A stretch of DNA of 16,892 nucleotides from CAYRTV01 sp046483285 (GCA_046483285.1 JAWODN010000149.1:1-16892), one strand, 5' to 3'; positions 7,825 through 15,472 are shown, counted from the first letter of the stretch. Notes: generated by a model from the letters alone, not told the origin. Made by a program: numbers and translations.

Positions 7825-7845
7825 TCTCGCGGTGCGAAGCACCGA

Positions 7846-7978
7846 GGGATCCCTGACTGCCTCGTCTTGGCGGTGGGTTCCGCTTTCACGCGGCAGTAAG
7901 GGATTGCCGCGGCTTGCTGGCGCAAGCCTCGCAATGACAAGGGGCATGTCGTCCCGGGGAGCGAAGCGACCAGGAATC
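7846..7978. repeat. Structured intergenic repeat, copy 2 (inverted relative to copy 1)
   Basis: This is the reverse-complement partner of 6113-6242. Its hairpins are at 7903-7935 and at 7857-7865 with 7888-7896 (CTGCCTCGT/ACGCGGCAG). The second stem keeps 8 of 9 pairs. The ATG-initiated frame that runs through it (7730-8056) is an artefact of the repeat. Confidence 0.85.
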
Positions 7979-8130
7979 TGTGAGTGCTTTCGTCAGGCCG
8001 TATGGACAATGGGCTGCCAATTCGTCATGCGTGTAATAATACACCACGAATCATGAAAATCACTTCTGAACTGTTGCCATGGCCACGAGGATTCGTTTTT
8101 CTAAGGTATAGGTCAGGCTAATAAACCGGA

Positions 8131-8718
8131 TCAATAAGGGTGGGTGATGATGGTGATTTGAATCAAGCAGTGATAGGTCTCGAGGGCTCCTTGGATCTGG
8201 CACAGCCCCCGGGTGGCCGTGAGTCTTCCCCTGGGGTAATCCGGCCATTGATAGAGGTTGGCGTCGAAGGCAGAACCGGTCAGAGACGCCAATTCCGGAG
8301 CGCCGGATCGAACCGGCGGCAGTTCCAAATATTTAAGCACCCGGTTAAGCGAGCTTGGATTGCTGATGTGCAGATGCTTCCCGTTTTCCGCCATTTCGAG
8401 CTTGATCCGGGGCTGGGGGGGATCAAAAACGTAGCGGGTGTACCTTCCTTGAGAGCTGGACCCTTTTTCAATATGATATTGATATGACAACACTTTTTGG
8501 GGGAACAAAGGCTCCATGATTTGGCCCACAGTGATATTCCGGTATGGGCTTTGACTTAAATATATCAGCCCCAATGTGAAAATAAGAAAAATGCTTAACC
8601 CGCGGATGATATGTTCTTTTTCCTTTCTGATGATGATTTTGATTATCCAAAGGGACACCAAAATAAGCACACCGGCTATCAAGTCGGTGATCTGAAGATT
8701 CATCAGCAAATCAAACAT
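8131..8718 (-). CDS. Unrecognised membrane-anchored protein
   Basis: This 195-residue protein has two N-terminal membrane helices (about residues 11-29 and 39-55) and a soluble domain of about 140 residues that includes IKLEMAENGKHLHISNP and repeated Tyr/Pro-containing segments. No motif identifies a family. GGGCGGGGA just upstream can serve as the ribosome-binding site for ATG 8718; ATG 8703 is an alternative. It starts 33 bases after the stop of the DUF6305-like gene and is probably in the same transcript. Membrane topology suggests an extracytoplasmic accessory part of the neighbouring permease/hydrolase block. The extreme C-terminus is ordinary, with no truncation visible. Confidence 0.68.
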   Translation of the reverse strand: MFDLLMNLQITDLIAGVLILVSLWIIKIIIRKEKEHIIRGLSIFLIFTLGLIYLSQSPYRNITVGQIMEPLFPQKVLSYQYHIEKGSSSQGRYTRYVFDPPQPRIKLEMAENGKHLHISNPSSLNRVLKYLELPPVRSGAPELASLTGSAFDANLYQWPDYPRGRLTATRGLCQIQGALETYHCLIQITIITHPY

Positions 8719-8751
8719 TTTCCCCGCCCTGAATCCCGGTCCGGTGTTTTT

Positions 8752-9384
8752 TTAGGACGGGTCCAGGTTGAATAAATTTTTCATGGCCGGGATGAGGTCC
8801 AAATTCTTTTCCACCGCCAGCATGGGAATATTATGGTTATTGGAGATAGTGGTGAATCTCAGGTCCTCATTTCCGGATTCATTAACCAGCAAAATGTCGG
8901 ATTGAGGAGCCACGGCGTCGATGCTGAGCTCGTCGGTGTTGTCGCCGGGGGAGGCCCCTTGAGCCCGTCTTTTCATCCCTTCGATGTGGGCCCCGATAAT
9001 GGTGATATCTTTTTTCCTGGCGGATTTTATTAAATCATCAATCCGTTTCAATTCCTCATCCATCGAGATTCCGGCGGCCCCCATTCCTTTTAAACTGGCC
9101 CCCATGACGATGATCAGCGATTTGAACGGGCGTCCGCTTTTTTCCGCGGCCTGAAGGTCTTCTTTTGCGGCCAGCGGGTTTATGTCATAAGGTTCGGGTT
9201 CTTTTTCCAAATCCAGCCGGCTGAATATCACTTTCAGCATGGTGGCTCCCGGGCTCTGGCCGCAGGACGTGATCAGCACCGGCAATTCCGCATGCGGAAC
9301 TTCATCCCGGGCCAATCCGGAGCCCGGATTGAGGATGAAAATAGATAAAAAGACAATAAAAAATAATTTACTATTTTTTATCAT
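8752..9384 (-). CDS. Secreted DUF6305-like protein
   Basis: This 210-residue protein has a signal peptide (MIKNSKLFFIVFLSIFIL, cleavage probably after a GLA-R type site near residue 25). The mature part begins with a PVLITSCGQSPGATMLKV motif and contains IIVMGASLKGMGAAG and an alternating alpha/beta pattern ending in a NNHNIPMLAVEKN segment. I recall this motif pattern from proteins annotated DUF6305; that match is from memory. A strong AAGGAG sits seven bases before ATG 9384, and a sigma70-like promoter lies just upstream, so this is the likely first gene of the minus-strand block. The fold resembles a binding protein or nucleotide-independent Rossmann domain. It may be the solute-capturing component for the permease, which is inference. 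Confidence 0.7.
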   Translation of the reverse strand: MIKNSKLFFIVFLSIFILNPGSGLARDEVPHAELPVLITSCGQSPGATMLKVIFSRLDLEKEPEPYDINPLAAKEDLQAAEKSGRPFKSLIIVMGASLKGMGAAGISMDEELKRIDDLIKSARKKDITIIGAHIEGMKRRAQGASPGDNTDELSIDAVAPQSDILLVNESGNEDLRFTTISNNHNIPMLAVEKNLDLIPAMKNLFNLDPS

Positions 9385-9406
9385 GAATAACTCCTTGCTT
9401 TATTTA

Positions 9407-9435
9407 TATATAGGAGAAAAAGGAGTGCCTGTCAA
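9407..9435 (-). promoter_or_regulatory. Sigma70-like promoter for the DUF6305-like gene
   Basis: On the minus strand, TTGACA (9430-9435) is followed after exactly 17 bases by TATATA (9407-9412). The start codon is at 9384. It lies in the 124-base gap after hypD, in which I see no terminator. Confidence 0.65.
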
Positions 9436-9508
9436 TACGCCCTCTGGATTATATACCCGTTTAGGCGGATTTTTCGGAAGTAAGATCAGCCGGTTTTATG
9501 TGTTCAAA

Positions 9509-11872
9509 TCACGTCTCTCGGTGTTCGGTTCGGGCGATGATCTCATTTTGCAGTTCAACACTCAGATCGCAAAAGTAATCGCTGTAACCGGCGACCCGCA
9601 CAATAAGATCGCGGAATTGTTCCGGATTCTTCTGGGCTTTGCGCAGAGTGCCGGCCGTAACCACATTGAGTTGAATATGATGGCCGTCCATGCTGAAATA
9701 TCCGCGGATCAGTTTTACCAGCTTGTTCATCCCCTCTTTGTCTTCAAGAAGCTGCGGATTGAATTTTTGATTGAGTAAAGTGCCTCCGGTTCGTATGTGA
9801 TCGATTTTAGAAGCTGATTTAATAACGGCGGTGGGTCCATTGGTATCCGCTCCCTGGGTGGGGGAGATGCCTTCAGAGAGAGGTTCACCGGCTTTTCTTC
9901 CATTGGGGGTGGCTCCCACGGTTTTTCCAAAATACACATGAACCGTAGTCGGAAGAAAATTAATGCGGTGGGTTCCGCCTTTGGTGTTCGGACGGCCGTT
10001 GACGGCTTGAAAATAAATCTCAAAAACCTGCCGGGTGAAATTGTCGGCATAGTCATCGTCGTTGCCGTATTTGGGTGTTTTATTGATCAGAATCTGCCGG
10101 AATTCCTCCTGGCCTTCAAAATTGCTTTTCAGGGAAGCCAGCATGTCTTTCATCGATACCCGCTTCTTATCAAAAACATTGTATTGGAGGGAAGCCAGAC
10201 TATCGGTTATACTGCCTATTCCGACGCCCTGGATGTAGGAGGTGTTATAACGGGCTCCTCCGGAGTGATAATCTTTTCCTTTTTGAATGCAGTCATTGAT
10301 CAGGAGGGAAAGGAAGGGTGCGGGAATGTTTTCGGCATATATCTGTTCCACAATATTGTTGCCCCTAATTTTTATGTCGATGAAATAATTCAATTGCTTC
10401 CGGAAAGCGTCTATCAATGTGTCCATGGATGTGAAAGTCACAGGATCTCCCGTGGGGATTCCGACGGCCTTGCCTGTCCGGGGATCTTTTCCATTGTTCA
10501 GGGTGATTTCCAGGATTTTCACTAAATTGAAATAACCGGTCAAAGTGTAGTTTTCTTTTCCGAAAGCTCCGATTTCCACGCATCCGGAAGCTCCGCCGCA
10601 GCGGGCGTCCTCAATGGATTTCCCCTGGCGCAGAAGTTCCTGGATAATGGCCTCCGTGTTGAAAATCGAAGGCTGCCCGAAGCCGTTTTTAAGGATTTCC
10701 AAAGCCCGTCTCAAAAAGCGGTCCGGAGATTTTTTGCTGATTTGAACCATCGAGCTGGGCTGGAGGATGCGCATTTCTTCGATCACATCCAAAATGAGAT
10801 AAGACAGGCTGTTGACGCCGTCCGTTCCATCGGGCTTGACCCCGCCGGTGTTGATAAGCGCAAAATCCGTATAAGTGCCGCTTTCCTGAGCGGTCACACC
10901 CACTTTGGGAGGAGCCGGTTGATTGTTGAATTTTATCCAGAACGACTGCAAAAGTTCCCGGGCTTGCTCTTTGTTCAAACTGTTGTTTTCCAGGCCTTTT
11001 TTATAAAAAGGGTAAAGATGCTGATCCAGCCGTCCGGGATTAAAGGAGTCCCAGCCGTTGAGTTCAGTGATAACCCCCAGATGAACAAACCAGTAATGCT
11101 GCAGAGCCTCCCAGAAGTTCCGTGGAGCGCGGGCGGGCACATGGGAACAGATTTCAGCCAGGCGTTCCAATTCCTGTTTGCGGCGGGGGTCATTTTCCTT
11201 TTCTGCAAGAGAGGCGGCTTTTTCCGAATACCGTTCAGCCAGCCGGATGATCGCTCCGGCGGCAATGGACATGGCTTCCAGCTCATGCCGTTTTTTCAAA
11301 GAATCGGGGTCATTATCAAAATCCAGTTCCGCGATGGAGATCTCGATTTCTTTTTTGAGATCAAGAAAGCCCTTGCGGTAAATCTTGTCATCCAACACGG
11401 TATGCCCGGGGGCGCGCTGCTCCATGAACTCGGTGAACACCCCCGCGTCAAACGCATCTTTCCATTCCTGCGGAACTTCTCTGAAAATCATCTCCCTGAC
11501 GGTGCGGCCTTTCCAGAAAGGATAAATCTCATTTTTATAGACATCCCTGGTTTCGCGGCTGACAGTGTAAGAGGTTTTTTCGCGGGAATTGAGAATTTCC
11601 AAATCTTCATCCGTGTGAACGGTGATTTCAGGATAAGTGGGAGTCGCCCGGGGAGCCGGGCCCCTTTCCCCTAAAATCAATTCTCCCTCATTGATGCCGA
11701 TGGATTTTTTTTCCATGATGTGTTTGAATGCCAGGGCTCTTTGTATAGGGACGGGGCGGCCTTTGGCTCGTTCGCTTTTATAAAATTCCGTTAAAAGCAT
11801 CGCCCTTTGAGGAGAGATGGACGGATGAGTGTTAAGGCTTTGATCCCTGAGTCTTTTTATTCTTTGATTCAT
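9509..11872 (-). CDS. hypD: trans-4-hydroxy-L-proline dehydratase, glycyl-radical enzyme
   Basis: This 787-residue glycyl-radical enzyme dehydrates trans-4-hydroxy-L-proline to (S)-1-pyrroline-5-carboxylate in the anaerobic cytoplasm. The whole chain follows the Clostridioides difficile HypD sequence as I recall it. Each functional residue reported for that enzyme is found at a constant offset of three: H157 in RAPGHT, S331 and D336-F337 in ESGTYTDF, the thiyl Cys C431 and E433 in SGCVEIG, Y447 in LTGY, and the glycyl-radical G762 in RVAGYSD. This distinguishes it from pyruvate formate-lyase, glycerol dehydratase and choline TMA-lyase. The start has GGAGG six bases ahead and lies two bases after the activase stop. 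No proC is in the window; pyrroline-5-carboxylate must be reduced elsewhere or by the nearby reductase. Confidence 0.93.
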   Translation of the reverse strand: MNQRIKRLRDQSLNTHPSISPQRAMLLTEFYKSERAKGRPVPIQRALAFKHIMEKKSIGINEGELILGERGPAPRATPTYPEITVHTDEDLEILNSREKTSYTVSRETRDVYKNEIYPFWKGRTVREMIFREVPQEWKDAFDAGVFTEFMEQRAPGHTVLDDKIYRKGFLDLKKEIEISIAELDFDNDPDSLKKRHELEAMSIAAGAIIRLAERYSEKAASLAEKENDPRRKQELERLAEICSHVPARAPRNFWEALQHYWFVHLGVITELNGWDSFNPGRLDQHLYPFYKKGLENNSLNKEQARELLQSFWIKFNNQPAPPKVGVTAQESGTYTDFALINTGGVKPDGTDGVNSLSYLILDVIEEMRILQPSSMVQISKKSPDRFLRRALEILKNGFGQPSIFNTEAIIQELLRQGKSIEDARCGGASGCVEIGAFGKENYTLTGYFNLVKILEITLNNGKDPRTGKAVGIPTGDPVTFTSMDTLIDAFRKQLNYFIDIKIRGNNIVEQIYAENIPAPFLSLLINDCIQKGKDYHSGGARYNTSYIQGVGIGSITDSLASLQYNVFDKKRVSMKDMLASLKSNFEGQEEFRQILINKTPKYGNDDDYADNFTRQVFEIYFQAVNGRPNTKGGTHRINFLPTTVHVYFGKTVGATPNGRKAGEPLSEGISPTQGADTNGPTAVIKSASKIDHIRTGGTLLNQKFNPQLLEDKEGMNKLVKLIRGYFSMDGHHIQLNVVTAGTLRKAQKNPEQFRDLIVRVAGYSDYFCDLSVELQNEIIARTEHRET

Positions 11873-11874
11873 GT

Positions 11875-12783
11875 TTACCCTCCAATCTGCACCGGGAATC
11901 CAAAAGATTCCAGCACGGCTTTGATTTCACGCACCCGTTCCCCTGTGGGCGCTTCAATATTGGGATAATGGTATTTTTTTCCCAGGCTGCGGTACTTTTC
12001 AGTGGCGGCTTTATGGTAAGGAAGCAGATTTATCATTTCCACCTGATTGAGTTTTTTGAGAAATTCTCCGGTTTGACCGGCATTTTCTTTGGTGTCATTG
12101 ACTCCGGGGATGACCGGAATCCGGATATGAAGAGGTGAACCGTTTTGGTCAAGCCGCTGGAGATTTTCTAAAATCAACCGGTTCGAAACTCCCGTGGTTT
12201 CTTGATGTTTGGCATCATCCATCATTTTTAAATCATATAAGAAGAGGTCGACGGAATCCAGAATCCGCCGGAAGGAATCAAAAGGCGCATATCCGGATGT
12301 GTCCACCGCCCGGTGGATATCTTCTTTCCGGCATTCTTCCAGAAGGGATTCCAGAAAATCCATCTGCATCAAGGGCTCTCCGCCTGAAAATGTGACGCCC
12401 CCGTCCGAATTTTCATAAAAAATTCTGTCCTTGAGTATTTCTCCCATGACATCATGGGTGGACATCATTTGCCCGGAAAGCTTCAGGGCTCCGCTGGGGC
12501 AGGCTTCGATGCAGCGTGTGCTCATTCGGCAGGACCTGCGGTCGATGTCAATGCCGTTTTCAGTGCGGAAGACGGCTCCATGGGGACAGGCATCTACGCA
12601 TTGGTTGCAGTTCTTTATGCATTTGCCGGCTTGAAAGGTCAGTTCAGGCCGGGTTGTCTGCCCCTCCGGATTATGGCACCACCAGCAGCACAGCGGGCAT
12701 CCCTTTAAAAAAACAGTGGTGCGAATTCCCGGTCCGTCGTGAATAGCATATTTTTTTATATCAAAAATGAACCCTGATACCAT
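11875..12783 (-). CDS. hypE: HypD-activating radical SAM enzyme
   Basis: This 302-residue activase abstracts hydrogen from the HypD glycine using S-adenosylmethionine. The radical-SAM motif CPLCCWWC (CX3CX2C; Cys 29, 33, 36) is followed by a ferredoxin-like insert. The first insert site has four cysteines (CX3CX2CX3C, 55-66), but the second reads CRMSTRCIEAC, with Ser (AGC) at residue 88 where a cysteine is usual. GGEP-type SAM-binding sequence (TFSGGEPLMQ) follows. ATG 12783 is preferred over a GTG at 12789 because GAGGA (12791-12795) is seven bases ahead of it but only one base from the GTG. It is the first gene of the hypE-hypD pair and is translated just before hypD. Related activases for other glycyl-radical enzymes look similar; linkage to hypD decides the call. 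Confidence 0.9.
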   Translation of the reverse strand: MVSGFIFDIKKYAIHDGPGIRTTVFLKGCPLCCWWCHNPEGQTTRPELTFQAGKCIKNCNQCVDACPHGAVFRTENGIDIDRRSCRMSTRCIEACPSGALKLSGQMMSTHDVMGEILKDRIFYENSDGGVTFSGGEPLMQMDFLESLLEECRKEDIHRAVDTSGYAPFDSFRRILDSVDLFLYDLKMMDDAKHQETTGVSNRLILENLQRLDQNGSPLHIRIPVIPGVNDTKENAGQTGEFLKKLNQVEMINLLPYHKAATEKYRSLGKKYHYPNIEAPTGERVREIKAVLESFGFPVQIGG

Positions 12784-12811
12784 TGGCACGTCCTCTTCTC
12801 CCCTAACATAT

Positions 12812-12840
12812 AAGATATATCAGATATCTAAAGTTGTCAA
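12812..12840 (-). promoter_or_regulatory. Sigma70-like promoter for hypE-hypD
   Basis: On the minus strand, TTGACA (12835-12840) is separated by 17 bases from TATCTT (12812-12817). The hypE start at 12783 lies about 28 bases downstream of the -10. Confidence 0.65.
12813..12829. promoter_or_regulatory. Possible operator overlapping the hypE promoter
   Basis: AGATAT (12813-12818) and ATATCT (12824-12829) form an inverted repeat with a 5-base spacer. It covers the -10 and part of the spacer, a usual place for a repressor. A/T richness lowers confidence. Confidence 0.35.
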
Positions 12841-12943
12841 CCCGAACATCAACGCCTATTATCGGTCCCGGTGCCTGAAAAATATAGCATATCATACTTT
12901 ATCCCGTTTTTCCGCGCCATTCAAACTTTAAAATCAGCTTGAA

Positions 12944-12970
12944 TAAACCGAATAAACCGAATAAACTGAG
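12944..12970. repeat. Three 9-bp tandem units (TAAACCGAA; TTCGGTTTA on the other strand)
   Basis: Two perfect units and one with two changes lie between the divergent hypE and peptidase genes. The reverse-strand unit equals the last unit of the tandem run at 7663-7698. Confidence 0.65.
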
Positions 12971-13002
12971 TCAACAAGAGTTTTTGTTTTCGAACTTAAC
13001 AG

Positions 13003-13025
13003 GTCAGGCTGATAAGTCAGGCTGA
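13003..13025. repeat. Direct repeat GTCAGGCTGA, two copies, 13-base period
   Basis: Copies are at 13003-13012 and 13016-13025, 27 bases before the peptidase ATG. Related AGGTCAGGAT and AGGTCAGGCT words occur at 226-235 and 8110-8119. It could be an activator site or part of the repeat family. Confidence 0.35.
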
Positions 13026-13051
13026 AAATATTTTTTCAAGGAGATTCCATT

Positions 13052-14434
13052 ATGTTTTCTAAACAAACCTATGATGCCCGCCGAAAAAAGCTGCGGCGGC
13101 AAGTGCAGTCTGGAATTCTTTTGTTTTTAGGCAACGATGAAAGCCCCATGAATTATGAAGATAATCCCTATCATTATCGCCAGGACAGCACCTTTCTCTA
13201 TTTTTTCGGTCTGAGTCATGCCGGCTTGAATGCGGTTATTGATCTTGATGGAGACCGGGATATTATTTTCGGGGATGATTTAACTGTTGAGGATATCGTA
13301 TGGATGGGGACTCAGCCTTCGCTGAAAGAGCGGGGCGCGGAAGTTGGAGTCGACAACATCAAACCGGCCCGGGGTCTTCCGGGTTTTTTAAAGCAAGCCC
13401 GGGAAAAAGGCCGGAAGATTCATTTTCTTCCCCCTTACCGGGCGGAACACCGGTTGAAAATCTATTCCTGGCTGGATATCCATCCCCAGGAAACCGGCCG
13501 GAATGCGTCTGAGGAATTCATCCGGGCGGTTGTTGACCAGCGCAATTACAAGAGCCCGGAAGAGGTCAGGGAAATCGAAAAAGCCGTCAACACCAGCGTG
13601 AATATGCATGTCGAGGCCATGAGAAGGGTCCGGCCGGGTTTAAGTGAAGCCGTGATTGCCGGAAGTGTCCAGGATATCGCCGTTGCGGCGGGGGGCAATC
13701 TGGCTTTCCCCACCATCGCCACCATCCATGGCGAGACGCTCCATAATCATTACCACGGGAATATCATGGAAAGCGGAGATATGTTTCTCCTGGATGCGGG
13801 AGCGGAAACCCCGATGGGCTATGCCGGAGATTTATCCAGCACCTTTCCGGTGGCGCCCGCTTTCACCGAACGGCAGAAGGAAATCTACGCCGCGGCATTC
13901 GAAGCCCACGAAAAAGCAATTTCAGCTCTTAAGCCCGGAGTCAAATTCAAGGATATCCATCTTTTAGCCTGCAGGACCATCGCTTCCGGATTGAAAGACC
14001 TGGGGTTTATGCGGGGGGATGTGGAGGAAGCCGTATCTCAGGGGGCGCACGCCTTGTTTTTTCAATGCGGTTTGGGGCATATGATGGGACTGGATATTCA
14101 TGATATGGAAAATTTAGGCGAGGAATACGTGGGTTATGGCGGCGGAAAGAAAAGCACTCAGTTCGGGCTGAAATCCCTGCGGCTGGGGCGCGAACTGGAG
14201 CCGGGATTCGTTTTGACCGTTGAGCCGGGAATTTATTTTATCCCTGAGCTGATCGATATGTGGAAAGCGGAAAATAAGTTCAGCCCCTTTATTAATTACG
14301 AAAAGGCGGAAGAGTATAAGGATTTTGGAGGCCTCCGCAACGAGGAAAACTTTCTGATCACGGAGGATGGGTATCAGCTTCTGGGTGAACCCAAGCCCAA
14401 AAGCATAGAAGATGTGGAAGATATCCGGAAGTGA
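13052..14434 (+). CDS. pepP: Xaa-Pro aminopeptidase, M24B family
   Basis: This 460-residue metallopeptidase removes an N-terminal residue that precedes proline. An N-terminal creatinase-like domain (about 1-165) is followed by the pita-bread catalytic domain. All five dinuclear metal ligands can be placed: D248 (LLDAGAE), D260 (GDLSSTFP), H343 (GLGHMMGLDIHD), E391 (TVEPGIYF) and E431 (GLRNEENF). No signal peptide is seen, so it acts in the cytoplasm. AAGGAG at 13039-13044 is well placed for ATG 13052. It is divergent from hypE and 12 bases upstream of the reductase gene. The context fits release of amino acids from proline- or hydroxyproline-rich peptides. The symbol is by family resemblance; a dipeptidase-type prolidase is less likely given the length and motif order. 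Confidence 0.85.
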   Translation: MFSKQTYDARRKKLRRQVQSGILLFLGNDESPMNYEDNPYHYRQDSTFLYFFGLSHAGLNAVIDLDGDRDIIFGDDLTVEDIVWMGTQPSLKERGAEVGVDNIKPARGLPGFLKQAREKGRKIHFLPPYRAEHRLKIYSWLDIHPQETGRNASEEFIRAVVDQRNYKSPEEVREIEKAVNTSVNMHVEAMRRVRPGLSEAVIAGSVQDIAVAAGGNLAFPTIATIHGETLHNHYHGNIMESGDMFLLDAGAETPMGYAGDLSSTFPVAPAFTERQKEIYAAAFEAHEKAISALKPGVKFKDIHLLACRTIASGLKDLGFMRGDVEEAVSQGAHALFFQCGLGHMMGLDIHDMENLGEEYVGYGGGKKSTQFGLKSLRLGRELEPGFVLTVEPGIYFIPELIDMWKAENKFSPFINYEKAEEYKDFGGLRNEENFLITEDGYQLLGEPKPKSIEDVEDIRK

Positions 14435-14446
14435 ACCAAAGACCGC

Positions 14447-15421
14447 GTGAACATGATGCTTTGCTTAAGTGAACGGGATCTGATCCAAGCCGCCTCCCGG
14501 AAGGAGATTGTGGATGTGGTGGAAAAGTCGCTGCGGATATATGAAGAGAAGCGGTTTTTTATGCCCGACCGCATGCATATCGATTATGGCGGTGACACGT
14601 TATTGTTGATGCCTTGTTTTGCGTCCGGATGCCTGGGAACCAAGCTGGTGACCCTTTTTCCCGGCAACGCCGGGAAAAATCTTCCGGTTCTTAACGGAGT
14701 GATGATTCTCAACGATGGAAAAACCGGTGAGCCGCTGGCCCTGCTCAATGGCTCCGCTTTGACGGCGTTGCGCACCGGGGCGGTGGGCGCAGCCGGAATC
14801 AATCTGACTACACCGGAAAACGCATCCGTGCTGGGAGTGATCGGCGCCGGAGTCCAGGGGCACAGCCAGGCTGTGACCGCCTGCACTCAAAGGAATTTCC
14901 AAACCATATGGATTCATGATTTGATTTCTGAAAAAATCAGAGCTCTGAAACTGAAATTGGAAGCGTCCCTTCCCGGAGTTGACATCCTTATCGCCTCATC
15001 CGCCGCCGAACTGGTGAAAAACGCCGGGGTTGTGATCACGGCCACGCCCGCCACTGAGCCGGTGATTCCGGATGACCCCGGCCTGACCGCCGGGAAAAAT
15101 TTTATCGGCATCGGCTCATATAAACCGGAAATGAGGGAATTCCCCCGGGCGGTGTATACGCAAATAAAAAAACTCTATATCGATACGGATTATGCCCTGG
15201 AAGAATCGGGGGATGTTATCGCCCCTCTGGAGAAGGGGTGGATCCGACCGGAGCAAGTCATGACCTTGGGCAAGAGGTTGACCGGAAAAGCTCCCGCTCC
15301 GGAGCCGGGTGAAACCACCGTGTTCAAGTCTGTGGGGATGGCTCTGTTCGACTTGATTGTATCCGCATTTCTGTACCGGAAAGCGAAAGAACAAGGACTG
15401 GGGCAGGAAGCGGCCTTGTGA
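14447..15421 (+). CDS. Ornithine cyclodeaminase/mu-crystallin family dehydrogenase or imino-acid reductase
   Basis: This is a 324-residue NAD(P)-dependent protein. GTKLVTLFPGN holds the substrate-binding Lys66, and LNGSALTALRTGAVGAAG the conserved Arg109-Thr110. GVIGAGVQGHSQ is the Rossmann nucleotide-binding loop, and FKSVGMALFD is the family C-terminal motif. Where true ornithine cyclodeaminases have a catalytic Asp in a GAD-type motif, this protein reads GSYKPEMRE (223-231). That pattern is closer, as I recall, to alanine dehydrogenase and pyrroline-2-carboxylate/ketimine reductases of the family. It therefore probably reduces a cyclic imino acid or forms alanine rather than making proline from ornithine. 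Start: GTG 14447 with ATG 14453 as alternative; no strong ribosome-binding site is seen, which fits coupling to the peptidase gene. Confidence 0.78.
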   Translation: MNMMLCLSERDLIQAASRKEIVDVVEKSLRIYEEKRFFMPDRMHIDYGGDTLLLMPCFASGCLGTKLVTLFPGNAGKNLPVLNGVMILNDGKTGEPLALLNGSALTALRTGAVGAAGINLTTPENASVLGVIGAGVQGHSQAVTACTQRNFQTIWIHDLISEKIRALKLKLEASLPGVDILIASSAAELVKNAGVVITATPATEPVIPDDPGLTAGKNFIGIGSYKPEMREFPRAVYTQIKKLYIDTDYALEESGDVIAPLEKGWIRPEQVMTLGKRLTGKAPAPEPGETTVFKSVGMALFDLIVSAFLYRKAKEQGLGQEAAL

Positions 15422-15425
15422 AGGA

Positions 15426-15445
15426 GGGGTTTGATCCGGAACCCC
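15426..15445. terminator. Possible stem-loop between convergent reductase and epimerase genes
   Basis: GGGGTT (15426-15431) pairs with AACCCC (15440-15445) around an 8-base loop, a few bases after the reductase stop. There is no T-tract on either strand, so termination is doubtful. Confidence 0.25.
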
Positions 15446-15472
15446 CGGGACATGCGGATATGGGGATGGGCT

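Noticed and set aside
7730..8056. 108-codon plus-strand open frame
   Set aside because: Runs through the hairpin-rich repeats; its sequence is repeat-derived.
10742..11674. 310-codon plus-strand open frame
   Set aside because: Antisense shadow of hypD, whose active-site residues are fully conserved on the minus strand.
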